DNA of 64,000 bases, from positions 2,728,001-2,792,000 of the forward strand of contig NZ_CP170485.1 in NCBI RefSeq assembly GCF_052055585.1, read 5' to 3'. The stretch comes from Oceanicaulis sp052055585. GTDB lineage: Bacteria > Pseudomonadota > Alphaproteobacteria > Caulobacterales > Maricaulaceae. A program made the translations under genes and the position numbers. Positions 36,802 through 45,323 of this stretch are shown one piece after another. How positions within the stretch are numbered: position 1 is the first letter of the stretch; each line of letters starts with the position of its first letter. The notes below the pieces were generated by a model that saw nothing but the letters and a program-made list of their open reading frames with translations, ran no database searches and was not told where the DNA came from.

Positions 36802-37449
36802 ATGTCCGAAAGCCTCATCCTGCCCAGCGAGATCAAGCTGTTCCCCATCCGCGGCTGCATCCTGCCGCCGGGCGAGCACTTGCCGCTGAACGTGTTTGAG
36901 CCGCGCTATCTGAACATGGTCGATGACGCTCTGGCCTCTGACCGGATCATTGGCGTGATCCAGCCCGCTCCGGGCGGAACGCCCGACAAGCCCGCCCTTC
37001 ATGGCGTCGGCGGCGCAGGCCGCATCGTCAGCCATCAGGAAACCTCTGACGGGCGCTATCTGATGGTGCTGGAGGGCCTTACCCGCTTTGCGCTTGAGGC
37101 GGAGCTCGACCGGCAAACCCCCTATCGTGTGGCGCGGGTCGACTATCGCCCCTTCACCCAGGACCTGGTGGAAGTTCACATGCCGCCCGCCATCGAGGTG
37201 ACAGGGCTGATCGAGCGCTTGCGCGCCTATTTCGATCTTGTGGGCATCGAGACGGACTGGCCCGCGCTGGAGAAAGCGCCACTGTCTCTGGTGATCAACA
37301 AGACCGCCATGGCCGCCCCCTTTGATCCGAACGACAAGCAATCCTTGCTGGAAGCGGTCTCGATCCCGCATCGCGCCGAGATTCTGGACCGGCTCATGCA
37401 AGACAGTCTGGACGAGGCGGCGAGCGGTTCGCAAGGCTGGACGCCCTGA
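36802..37449 (+). CDS. LON peptidase substrate-binding domain protein
   Basis: A 215-residue protein made only of the Lon N-terminal-type domain (IKLFPIRGCILPPGEHLPLNVFEPRYL, IGVIQ, GGAGRIVSHQETSDGRYLMVLEG), with no ATPase or protease part. Such stand-alone domains are common next to thioredoxin genes in Alphaproteobacteria; their function is not firmly known. It follows the thioredoxin gene by 78 bases and precedes Trm112 by 24. Confidence 0.9.
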   Translation: MSESLILPSEIKLFPIRGCILPPGEHLPLNVFEPRYLNMVDDALASDRIIGVIQPAPGGTPDKPALHGVGGAGRIVSHQETSDGRYLMVLEGLTRFALEAELDRQTPYRVARVDYRPFTQDLVEVHMPPAIEVTGLIERLRAYFDLVGIETDWPALEKAPLSLVINKTAMAAPFDPNDKQSLLEAVSIPHRAEILDRLMQDSLDEAASGSQGWTP

Positions 37450-37473
37450 CCCGCCCGGCGTAAGAGTTTTCCC

Positions 37474-37671
37474 ATGAGTGATGCCAAAACCGAACAATCC
37501 GCTCTCGATCCGAAGCTCCTTGAGATTCTGGTGTGCCCGGTCAGCCGCGGCCCGCTTGAGTATGATCGGGAGGCCGGCGAGCTGATCTCCAAACAGGCGC
37601 GTCTCGCCTTTCCCATCCGGGAAGGCGTGCCGATCATGTTGCCTGAAGAAGCCCGCAATCTGGACGACTGA
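37474..37671 (+). CDS. Trm112-family small protein
   Basis: A 65-residue protein with LLEILVCPVSRGPLEYD and LAFPIREGVPIMLPEEAR, the UPF0434/Trm112 pattern. Eukaryotic Trm112 binds zinc and activates methyltransferases; this copy keeps only one cysteine and so may not bind zinc. Its bacterial partner is unclear. It is three bases from the next start, so the genes are co-translated. Confidence 0.92.
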   Translation: MSDAKTEQSALDPKLLEILVCPVSRGPLEYDREAGELISKQARLAFPIREGVPIMLPEEARNLDD

Positions 37672-37674
37672 TCC

Positions 37675-38031
37675 ATGAGCGACCGCCCCTGGCCGACCCG
37701 GCTGAGCTTCAAGGGCTCTGACCGCGTGCTGGACATCGCCTTTGACGATGGCGCGCGCTTCGCCATCCCGTTCGAGCTCTTGCGCGTGGAAAGCCCGTCC
37801 GCCGAGGTTCAGGGCCATGCCCCGGATCAGAAGAAGCTGGTAAGCGGCAAGTCAGCCGTGCGCGTCACCGCTGCTGACCGGGTGGGGCGCTACGCTGTCC
37901 GCCTGAGCTTTGACGACGGCCATGACAGCGGCATCTATTCCTGGGACTATCTGCATGAGCTTGGCGAGAACGCTGACGCCATGCTCAGCGCCTATCGCGC
38001 CCGACTGAAAGCCGCCGGCCTGCCGCACTAG
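37675..38031 (+). CDS. DUF971 domain protein
   Basis: A 118-residue protein of the DUF971 family, homologous to the N-terminal domain of gamma-butyrobetaine hydroxylase (FDDGARFAIPFELLRVESPSAE, VRLSFDDGHDSGIYSWDYL). Stand-alone members are linked with iron-sulfur metabolism in some studies; role here unproven. Its TAG stop overlaps the TAG of the convergent 571-residue gene within CTAG at 38028-38031. Confidence 0.88.
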   Translation: MSDRPWPTRLSFKGSDRVLDIAFDDGARFAIPFELLRVESPSAEVQGHAPDQKKLVSGKSAVRVTAADRVGRYAVRLSFDDGHDSGIYSWDYLHELGENADAMLSAYRARLKAAGLPH

Positions 38032-39743
38032 GCGGCCGTATCGCTCTGTGGCGGGCTCTGGGTTTCCGGCGGGGCCAGCTGGGCGAACAATTGCTGCACG
38101 GCCAGCATCTTTTCTTCCCCGCCCGGAGAGGCGGCGGCGACCCGCGCCTCATCGCTTTCCATCATCCGCACAGCGCGCAATTGCGCATCGGTCCGGCAAC
38201 GCCCTTCGGGCAGCACGCCCGTTGTGGAGAGCTTCAGCAAGGCTGCGGCCCGATCCAGAACCGGCGCCGGAGAATTCGCCACCCGGTCCATCACCTTGGT
38301 GGCGTCCAGGATGGCGAGGCCAAGATTGTCGAACGCGTCCACCAGCTCTTTCTTGTCTGACTTGGGGAAACCGCCCTTCTTGGCGCGGGCCTGAAGGCTG
38401 GTCACCCGCGACAGGCGCTCCAGCGGGGAACCGCTGCCACGTACGAAATAGCTCACCGTGGTGTTCGCCGTCACCTTGGCGCGAATATAGCTCGCGAGCT
38501 TCTTCTTGTTCTCCTCGCCCACCAGATGGTCTTCCATGGCGAACAGACGCTCGATCTGATCCACCGGGGTATGAGCGCCTGACAGCGCCTCCTCGATGGC
38601 GTCCGGTTGCAGCAACCGGGCGGAGCGGTGGGTGAAGGCGTCCACCAGCGCTTCGGGGTTGAGATTGTCTCCCGCCGATACGATCAGCCGCTGAGCCAGC
38701 TTCCGCGCCAGTTCGATCTCGGCCATCACCGAACGCGGTCGGAAGCGTTTGGGCGCACGCAGTTTTTCAAGGATCTGCTGAGCCAGCTCGCTATGAGCGG
38801 CCGGCAAGGAGGCCGACTTGATCTGGCTGGCCAGCCGGCGCGCGGTTTCCGGCGCGCGGCTGAGGTCAGGGCTGTCCGGCGCGCCTTCATAAATCCCGGT
38901 CAGGCGCAGGACTTCGTCCCCGAGATCCACCGTATCGCCAAGAACCCGGCGCAGGGCGGAATCAAAGGACAGAATTTCAGCGATGAAAGCGTCGGTCTGC
39001 TTGGCCGCCATCGCCCGCGCGTCCTCGCTTTCGGGCAGATCATCATGCATGTCGAGCAGGCGGCGAACCTTCTCGCCCATGTCATACGCTTCAGACAATT
39101 CATCCGCGATCAGGCGGCGCATCTGCTTTTCGGACGTGGATTTGCAGGCGACCAGGGTCGCGCTTTCCGCAAACGACTTGCCACGCGGCGGCTTGCCGCC
39201 CGCCTTGGCTTCCTTGCGTGATTGTTCAATGCCGCGCTGCACGAGCTCGGTGATCAGACGCACATAGGCGTGAACGCTGGCGTCAGAATTCTGGGCGCGT
39301 GCAATGGCGACCTTCTGAATGGCGTGCTGCAGATCGGTGTCCGACCCGTCAAGCTCCTCGATCAGGTCAGGACGGTTGAGCAATTCCATCGGACAGACCT
39401 GAGAGCGCTCAAGCCAGCCAGACAATGCCCGGCGGACCGTATCGCGCGCTGCGGGCCCGGACAGGTCATCCGGCGTCAGGCAGGGGATCGTCGCTTCAGC
39501 CGGCTTGTCGCCCCCGGAAAACTTCTCGGGGCCGACCTCGAAGATCGCGCCGCCGCGGAAACCGCTTGAGTCCGCGTCCCAGACTTCGCGCACGACACGG
39601 ACCGAGCCGCTGGAATGGTTTGAATGCAGCTTGTTGGCCAGCGCAAGGGCGGCGTTGCGATCCTTGAGCGCCTCCACCAAGGTCCAGGAGGCCTTGATGT
39701 TTTTCTTCAGAAAGACCTCGTAATGGACGTCTTCGTGCGCCAT
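38028..39743 (-). CDS. Unrecognised 571-residue helical protein divergent from chvI
   Basis: I do not recognise this protein. It has no signal peptide and no membrane segment. The first 75 residues form a small alpha/beta-looking domain (HYEVFLKKNIKASWTLVEAL, ALALANKLHSNHSSGSVRVVREVWD). The rest looks almost wholly helical, with GDTVDLGDEVLRLTGIYEGAP and basic patches (LRAPKRFRPRSV). Codon use is like its neighbours. It is transcribed away from chvI across a 146-base gap, so it may share regulation with the ChvI/ChvG system or be its target. A GAGGCGGAA ribosome site precedes the ATG. Confidence 0.8.
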   Translation of the reverse strand: MAHEDVHYEVFLKKNIKASWTLVEALKDRNAALALANKLHSNHSSGSVRVVREVWDADSSGFRGGAIFEVGPEKFSGGDKPAEATIPCLTPDDLSGPAARDTVRRALSGWLERSQVCPMELLNRPDLIEELDGSDTDLQHAIQKVAIARAQNSDASVHAYVRLITELVQRGIEQSRKEAKAGGKPPRGKSFAESATLVACKSTSEKQMRRLIADELSEAYDMGEKVRRLLDMHDDLPESEDARAMAAKQTDAFIAEILSFDSALRRVLGDTVDLGDEVLRLTGIYEGAPDSPDLSRAPETARRLASQIKSASLPAAHSELAQQILEKLRAPKRFRPRSVMAEIELARKLAQRLIVSAGDNLNPEALVDAFTHRSARLLQPDAIEEALSGAHTPVDQIERLFAMEDHLVGEENKKKLASYIRAKVTANTTVSYFVRGSGSPLERLSRVTSLQARAKKGGFPKSDKKELVDAFDNLGLAILDATKVMDRVANSPAPVLDRAAALLKLSTTGVLPEGRCRTDAQLRAVRMMESDEARVAAASPGGEEKMLAVQQLFAQLAPPETQSPPQSDTAA

Positions 39744-39889
39744 TTCCGCCTCATTCCCCAGCAGGTTTCGTAAAGTAATGCACTACCCGCCTTAACCCTA
39801 GGTAACCATGTCTTTGCTTGATCTTGGACACCAACTAGTGTGAAGCGCTAACGACATCGGTTTCGCCGAGAGATGACAGGATACGAACG

Positions 39890-40594
39890 ATGGCGACCAT
39901 CGCCCTTGTGGATGACGACGAGAACATTCTGACCTCTGTTTCCATGTTCCTGGAAAACGAGGGATACAACGTGCGCACCTTCACCGACGGGTCCGCCGCC
40001 CTGCCGCATCTGACCGAAACGCCGCCCGATCTGGCGATCTTCGACATCAAGATGCCGCGCATGGACGGGCTGGAATTGCTGCGCCGGGTGCGTCAGTCCT
40101 CCAACCTTCCGGTGATCTTCCTGACGTCAAAGGACGGTGAGTTCGACGAAGCGCTGGGCCTCGATCTGGGCGCGGACGACTACATCGCCAAACCCTTCTC
40201 CCACCAGCTGCTGGCGCGCCGCATCAAGGCCGTGCTTCGCCGCGCCCAGGCCGATCCGGCGGGCGCTGAAGGCGGTGAAGGCAATGAGCACAAGGTGATC
40301 GAGCGCGGCTCGCTGGTGCTGGACCCGAACCGTCACGCCTGCACCTGGTCGGGCAAGCCGGTGCGCCTGACCGTCACCGAATTCCTGATCCTGCATGCGC
40401 TGGCGAACCGTCCAGGCTTTGTGAAGAGCCGCGACAGCCTAATGGACGCAGCCTATGACGATCAGGTCTATGTGGACGACCGCACGATCGACAGCCACAT
40501 CAAGCGCATCCGCAAGAAGTTCCGCGACGTGGACGACACGTTTGACAGCATCGAGACCCTGTATGGCGTCGGCTACCGATATAAGGAAGCTTAG
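39890..40594 (+). CDS. chvI: OmpR-family response regulator ChvI
   Basis: A 234-residue regulator with receiver (VDDDENI, phospho-acceptor D52 in FDIKMPRMDG, K in DDYIAKPF) and a C-terminal winged helix (RLTVTEFLILHALANRPG, VDDRTIDSHIKRIRKKF, GVGYRY). Order and sequence match ChvI of Alphaproteobacteria, which controls envelope-stress and host-interaction genes. The kinase follows 19 bases later. An AGGA site lies seven bases before the ATG. Confidence 0.92.
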   Translation: MATIALVDDDENILTSVSMFLENEGYNVRTFTDGSAALPHLTETPPDLAIFDIKMPRMDGLELLRRVRQSSNLPVIFLTSKDGEFDEALGLDLGADDYIAKPFSHQLLARRIKAVLRRAQADPAGAEGGEGNEHKVIERGSLVLDPNRHACTWSGKPVRLTVTEFLILHALANRPGFVKSRDSLMDAAYDDQVYVDDRTIDSHIKRIRKKFRDVDDTFDSIETLYGVGYRYKEA

Positions 40595-40613
40595 GGTTAC
40601 GCACCGCGCCGTC

Positions 40614-42215
40614 ATGCGTCTGTCGGCCCAGCTCAAACCCCTTCTGTTCACGCGTCTCGGCGCCACCATCATCCTGACAAATCTGGTGGCGCTGAGCGTG
40701 CTGATCGGCGGCATGTTCGCGATTACCGAGAACCGTCGCGGGCTGGTGGACGCCAAGGTGGACTCCCTGTCCGCCCAGGCCGAGATCATCGCCAACATCA
40801 TCACAGAGACCGCCGTGTACGGCGACGCGCCCGGTCCGCAAATGGACCGCGATGCGGCGCGTGAGGTTTTGCGTCGCCTGTCCGGTCTTTACGTCCCGGA
40901 CGAAACGCGCGCCCTGCTGCATGCGCCCGGACCTGTCCGGATTGCGGACTCAGACCTCATCGCTGGCGAGGTGGACCAGATTCCCCTGCCCCCGATTGAC
41001 GACGAAGCCGACACGCCCATCGAACGCGCGCGCGGCTTCGGTCACTCGATCATGGAGCATGTCGGGGAGATCTTCCTGCCCGAGGAGGAACGCGCCGCGC
41101 TTGATCGCACCCTGTCTGACGAAGTGCGCGCCGCCTTCCAGACCGGCGAGGCGCAGACCGGCGTGCGTCGCGATCCCGATGGCGGACGCGTGGTGTCGGT
41201 CACCATCCCCATCCAGCTGATCCAGGCTGTGGTCGGCACGATCACCTATGAATCCTATGACCTTGACGCGCTGATCGCCCAGGAGCGCGCCGCCATCCTG
41301 CCCTATGTGATCGTGGCGGCGCTGGCGACGACCTTCATGGCGGTTGTTCTGACCGTCCAGATCGCCTGGCCGGTGCGGCGGCTGGCGGAAGCCGCGCGCG
41401 AAGTGCGGCTGGCTGGCGGGCGTCGCGTGCCCCTGCCCGACATGAAGGGCCGCAAGGACGAGATCGGGGATATGGGCCGCGCCTTCACCCAGATGACGAA
41501 CGCGCTCTATGACCGGCTGGACGCCATCGAGGCCTTCGCCGCAGACGTCGCCCACGAGATCAAGAACCCGCTCACCTCGATCCGCTCGGCGGCGGAAATC
41601 CTGCCCCTCGCCAAGGATGACGAGAAACGCGCCCGTCTTCTGGATGTGATCCAGCATGATGTGAAGCGTATTGACCGCCTGATCACCGACATCTCCAACG
41701 CCTCGCGTCTGGACGCCGAGCTGGCGCGCGAGAATCTCGAGACCATTGATCTGGTCGTATTGCTGACCGACATCGCCAGCCTGCAAAACGATCCCGATGC
41801 GCCCGCACCCCGGGTGATCGTGCAAGCCGAGGGCGAGCGTCATATCGTGCGCGGGCACGAGAACCCGCTCAGCCGCGTCTTCATCAATCTCATCGAGAAC
41901 GCCGTCACCTTCTCGCCGGAGGAAGGCGGGGTCCGGGTCTTTATCGAACGCGCCGCCGGTCAGTCCCAGCAGGTTCGCATCGAGGATGACGGCCCCGGCA
42001 TCCCCGAAGACAATCTCGAGACGATTTTCGACCGCTTCTATACCCAGCGCCCGAAAGGGGCGGCGTTCGGCGGCCATTCCGGGCTCGGCCTCGCCATTGC
42101 CCGACAGATCGTCACCGCCCATGGCGGGCAGATCCACGCCTCCAATCGCACAGATGATCAAGGCCGTGTTGTCGGCGCCTGCTTTACGGTCATCCTGCCG
42201 GCATCTTCGCGCTAG
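40614..42215 (+). CDS. chvG: Sensor histidine kinase ChvG
   Basis: A 533-residue kinase: membrane helices at about 15-37 and 230-252 enclosing a periplasmic sensor of about 190 residues, HAMP, phospho-acceptor H314 in DVAHEIKNPLTS, and an HATPase domain with NLIENAVTFS and GHSGLGLAIARQIV. It pairs with ChvI. In rhizobia ChvG (ExoS) is held off by periplasmic ExoR; no exoR is in the window. The ATG at 40614 is chosen to start just before the first helix. Confidence 0.92.
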   Translation: MRLSAQLKPLLFTRLGATIILTNLVALSVLIGGMFAITENRRGLVDAKVDSLSAQAEIIANIITETAVYGDAPGPQMDRDAAREVLRRLSGLYVPDETRALLHAPGPVRIADSDLIAGEVDQIPLPPIDDEADTPIERARGFGHSIMEHVGEIFLPEEERAALDRTLSDEVRAAFQTGEAQTGVRRDPDGGRVVSVTIPIQLIQAVVGTITYESYDLDALIAQERAAILPYVIVAALATTFMAVVLTVQIAWPVRRLAEAAREVRLAGGRRVPLPDMKGRKDEIGDMGRAFTQMTNALYDRLDAIEAFAADVAHEIKNPLTSIRSAAEILPLAKDDEKRARLLDVIQHDVKRIDRLITDISNASRLDAELARENLETIDLVVLLTDIASLQNDPDAPAPRVIVQAEGERHIVRGHENPLSRVFINLIENAVTFSPEEGGVRVFIERAAGQSQQVRIEDDGPGIPEDNLETIFDRFYTQRPKGAAFGGHSGLGLAIARQIVTAHGGQIHASNRTDDQGRVVGACFTVILPASSR

Positions 42216-42356
42216 ACGGGATGTGTGGCGCGAAAACGGCGCCTGTCATCATCATGCAGCAGACTGTTGCACAGCCGTCGCACAGGGCTTTCGCCGGACG
42301 CAAAACCGGGTTTACATGGACATGAACGTATTCCGCCTGAGGACCTGATCCAAACC

Positions 42357-42761
42357 ATGATCGGCATTGTCGTCGTCACCCATGGCCGTCTCGCTGACGA
42401 ACTTGTCGCCGCCACTGAGCATGTGGTCGGCCCGCTGGAAGCCTGCAGCGCCATCTCCATCGGCCCGGATGATGATATGGAGCGCCGCCGCGATGACATT
42501 CGTGAAGCGGTGGAGAAAGCCGATCAGGGCGATGGCGTCATCATCCTGACCGACATGTTCGGCGGCACCCCCTCCAACCTGTCCATCTCCTTGCTGGAAA
42601 AAGGCCGGGTCGAGGTCATCGCGGGCGCCAATCTACCCATGCTGATCAAGCTGGCCGAAGCCCGGTCGCGGCTCGACATGGGCGCGCTCGCCGAAAGCGC
42701 CAGTGAAGCGGGCAAGCGCTATATCGCGGTCGCCTCCCAGATTCTGGACGGCGCAGCGTGA
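42357..42761 (+). CDS. PTS EIIA component, mannose family (regulatory)
   Basis: A 134-residue EIIA-Man domain with phospho-acceptor H9 in VVVTHGRLADEL and the conserved LTDMFGGTPSNLS loop. Alphaproteobacteria with this gene next to HPr usually lack sugar-transporting EIIC partners and use the pathway for regulation. It is separated from chvG by 141 bases, where hprK is found in many relatives but not here. The stop overlaps the HPr start (GTGA). Confidence 0.92.
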   Translation: MIGIVVVTHGRLADELVAATEHVVGPLEACSAISIGPDDDMERRRDDIREAVEKADQGDGVIILTDMFGGTPSNLSISLLEKGRVEVIAGANLPMLIKLAEARSRLDMGALAESASEAGKRYIAVASQILDGAA

Positions 42762-43030
42762 ACCAGGAACGCACGGTCACGATCTGCAACCAGCGCGGCC
42801 TGCATGCGCGCGCCTCGGCCAAGTTCGTCGCCGAAGCGGCCCGTTTTGACGCCGAGGTGAGCGTGGCGCGCGACGCCGAAGAGGTCAGTGCGGATTCCAT
42901 CATGGAATTGCTGATGCTGGCCGCAGGCCCCGGCGTTTCCATTACCATCAAGGCGCAAGGCGCGGACGCCGAACAGGCCGTGGACGCCCTCAGCGCGCTT
43001 GTGGAATGCGGCTTCAACGAAAACGACTAG
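42758..43030 (+). CDS. ptsH: HPr phosphocarrier protein
   Basis: A 90-residue HPr with phospho-acceptor H16 in RGLHARASAKF and a conserved serine S47 in ADSIMELLML, the position phosphorylated by HPr kinase. It starts at a GTG coupled to EIIA. It would pass phosphate from enzyme I (not in window) to EIIA. A strong hairpin follows the stop. Confidence 0.93.
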   Translation: MNQERTVTICNQRGLHARASAKFVAEAARFDAEVSVARDAEEVSADSIMELLMLAAGPGVSITIKAQGADAEQAVDALSALVECGFNEND

Positions 43031-43051
43031 ATCACCTGTCCTGAACACCAG

Positions 43052-43083
43052 AACGCCGCCGGGATGACCCGGCGGCGTTTGTG
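43052..43083 (+). terminator. Hairpin between ptsH and the convergent acidic membrane gene
   Basis: A perfect 12-base stem (AACGCCGCCGGG / CCCGGCGGCGTT) with an ATGA loop and a short TTTGTG tail. It lies between two convergent genes and can serve both directions. Confidence 0.75.
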
Positions 43084-43106
43084 ATTCTGACGATGAGCAA
43101 GGTCGC

Positions 43107-45044
43107 TTACGCGTCCTCATCCTCCGAGCTGCGCGCCGGAGCCGCAGGCGCCGGCGGAGCCGGCGGCACGGGTGGATTGGAGAACAGCGACATCACACGA
43201 TTGGTCAGCGGCGCACTGGGGCGCAGCTCACGCGTCTCACGGGTGACAGGGCCGGTCGGTTTCACAGCCTCGACCGTTTGTTCTTCCGCGCTCGGCATGG
43301 GCGGCGGAGACGGCAGAACAATGGCCCGCGCCGCATAGCGCGGATCATTCTTCAGGCGCTCGGCTTCTTCGGCATCAAGACCGGCGAGCTCAAGCGGCTC
43401 GTCTTCAACCGGCACTGCGTCTGCGTCAGGCGCTTCAGCCGTCAGGGCCGGCTCCAGCGCGTCCTCGGAAGTCAGGGTCTCGGGATCCGCCTGGGTCTCG
43501 ACCTCGGTTTCGGCCTCAAAGGCCACAGCCTCGCCTGCAAGCCCGGCGTCGTCCTCAGCAGCAGCCTCAGCGACGGCTTCACCTTCATCTTCAGCGTCAA
43601 CAGGCTCTTGCCCGGCAACATCTTCTGCCTCTGCAGACGCTTCGGTCCCGGCTTCCGCGTCCAGTTCGACGGCTTCGACTTCAGTCTCGTCCGTCGACAG
43701 CTCAGTGACGGTTTCCGCGTCTTCAGACACAGCAGCGATCACGTCATCCGCCTCGCCCGTTTCGGACTCCGTCAAAGCCGGTTCGAGCGTGTCCTCGGAC
43801 AGAACCGCATCCTCGGCCACCGGCTCGGCGTCTGCAGGCGCGGCTTCGATCGTCTCTTCGACCGCCTCGGCCTCATCCAGAACAGTCTCGTCCAGATCGA
43901 CCGCGACGGCTTCGTCCTCGGTGACCGCCGGCGCTTCAGCGTCTACCGCCTCAGCTTCGCCCTCTGCAGCCTCGTCCTCGACCGCTTCTGCTTGGGTTGA
44001 TGCGTCAGCAGCGTCTTCGGTAATGACGGCCTCGGCATCTGAGTCATCCACAGTGTCGCTCAGAGCGGCGCTGACCGGCACGGCGATGGCGGCCGGCGCA
44101 TCGTCATTGGCCGCATGGGGTTCATCATCTTCGATCTGAACCTCATCCACGAGCACAGCTTCAGGCTCTTCGCTGCGGGCGATGGTCTCTTCGGGCGGAT
44201 GACGCTCGAGATGGTCCGCCAGCAGGGCGATGCGGCGCTCCAGACGTGCAGAGTCGCGAATCCGGTTGATCACGCCGCCGATCACGAAGATCAGCGCGGC
44301 GAGGCCATAGCCGCCCACGGCGAACCCGGCAGCTTCCGCTTCACCGCCCAGCCCCAGCGCAGCAGCGCCCACAAGGCCAACAAAAAGCGGCGCCCAAAGA
44401 AGCCGCCAGGAGCGGGCGGCGAACATGGTCAGCGCGGCCAGGCCGCTCAGACCGAAGAACACGATTGCGTCAGCATGCTCGGCGGCGAAGGGCCCCGCCT
44501 GCGCGATCAGGTTGCTGACCGGCGCGACGCTTTCGGAAAAGCTCCAATTGCCCAGATCCGGCAGCGCAGAGAGCGTCAGGGCGAACAGATCAAACTGCGG
44601 CAGACCGCCGAAGATGCCCGGATCAACTTCGGTCAGGAATGTGCGCAGCGCCGGCCAGACCATGACGATGGACGCCAGGGCGAACAGCAGCATGGTCAGG
44701 AACCAGTTCACATTGCGCGCAACGCCGGCCCGGGACAGGAGGGCGCTGGCGCCGGGATGGGTGCGCGACCAGCCTTTCTGGGTGTGATTGACCAGCGCGA
44801 CCGGACGCGAACGCTGGGACGGGCCGGTCTGCATGCGCAGGACAGACGCCTGATCGCCAGCCTCCAGAGCGAAATTGCGATCCATGATGCGCACGGTGTG
44901 TTTGGCGCCGTCATAATCGGTCAGGCTGCGCTCATCGGCGCGGGCGCGGGGGTCGGAACCACTCACCTCGCCGGAGGCGGCATAGAAATCCAGCGTCTTG
45001 CGGCCAAAGTTCTGGCTCGCGTAAGCGGTTGGCAAATTCGCCAT
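43107..45044 (-). CDS. Membrane protein with long acidic Ala/Glu/Asp/Val-rich tail, function unknown
   Basis: A 645-residue protein. Residues about 1-105 are soluble and fairly polar. About 105-290 hold four membrane helices (NWFLTMLLFALASIVMVWP, IVFFGLSGLAALTMFAA, LLWAPLFVGLVGAAALGLG, GYGLAALIFVIGGVINRI), then a short basic helix (RLERRIALLADHLERH). About 310-590 are a low-complexity, extremely acidic stretch, and the end is proline-rich. The ATG at 45044 is chosen for its GAGGGG site; an earlier in-frame start at 45125 is unlikely. I recognise no family. It is divergent from ahcY. Confidence 0.75.
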   Translation of the reverse strand: MANLPTAYASQNFGRKTLDFYAASGEVSGSDPRARADERSLTDYDGAKHTVRIMDRNFALEAGDQASVLRMQTGPSQRSRPVALVNHTQKGWSRTHPGASALLSRAGVARNVNWFLTMLLFALASIVMVWPALRTFLTEVDPGIFGGLPQFDLFALTLSALPDLGNWSFSESVAPVSNLIAQAGPFAAEHADAIVFFGLSGLAALTMFAARSWRLLWAPLFVGLVGAAALGLGGEAEAAGFAVGGYGLAALIFVIGGVINRIRDSARLERRIALLADHLERHPPEETIARSEEPEAVLVDEVQIEDDEPHAANDDAPAAIAVPVSAALSDTVDDSDAEAVITEDAADASTQAEAVEDEAAEGEAEAVDAEAPAVTEDEAVAVDLDETVLDEAEAVEETIEAAPADAEPVAEDAVLSEDTLEPALTESETGEADDVIAAVSEDAETVTELSTDETEVEAVELDAEAGTEASAEAEDVAGQEPVDAEDEGEAVAEAAAEDDAGLAGEAVAFEAETEVETQADPETLTSEDALEPALTAEAPDADAVPVEDEPLELAGLDAEEAERLKNDPRYAARAIVLPSPPPMPSAEEQTVEAVKPTGPVTRETRELRPSAPLTNRVMSLFSNPPVPPAPPAPAAPARSSEDEDA

Positions 45045-45323
45045 ATCAACAGTCCCCTCAGTCCGTTGCACAGGCGCGCCGCCCCTCGGCGACGCCTGCG
45101 GCCATGCCGCAAAGACCCATATCACGGGCCCCGAGCAAAAACCTTACCAGAAAGTTTATACAGATTTAGGACCAATTTAAGAAGTGCCTCGATTTTCCTG
45201 TCCCAAATTGATCTGCACGCCAGATGGTTTGCCCGTTTTGGGACGCGTGTTAAGAGATGCGCCGTCTCAAATGGAACCTGCAGGCGACCCCCTGCCCGCA
45301 GTCAGAAAACAAGGCGTTCTTTC

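Noticed and set aside
39792..39808. Another CtrA-like pair (TTAACCCTAGGTAACC) before chvI
   Set aside because: Spacing and second half do not fit the TTAA-N7-TTAA rule.
42221..42325. 34-codon open frame between chvG and EIIA
   Set aside because: No convincing ribosome site, no hydrophobic or domain pattern, and low information content.
43278..44139. Long plus-strand open frames opposite the acidic tail
   Set aside because: They are mirror products of the Ala/Glu/Asp repeat composition on the other strand, with serine- or arginine-rich meaningless sequence.
45045..45323. Possible SAH or SAM riboswitch upstream of ahcY
   Set aside because: The gap was read for the conserved cores of SAH, SAM-II and SAM/SAH riboswitches; none was seen on the ahcY strand.
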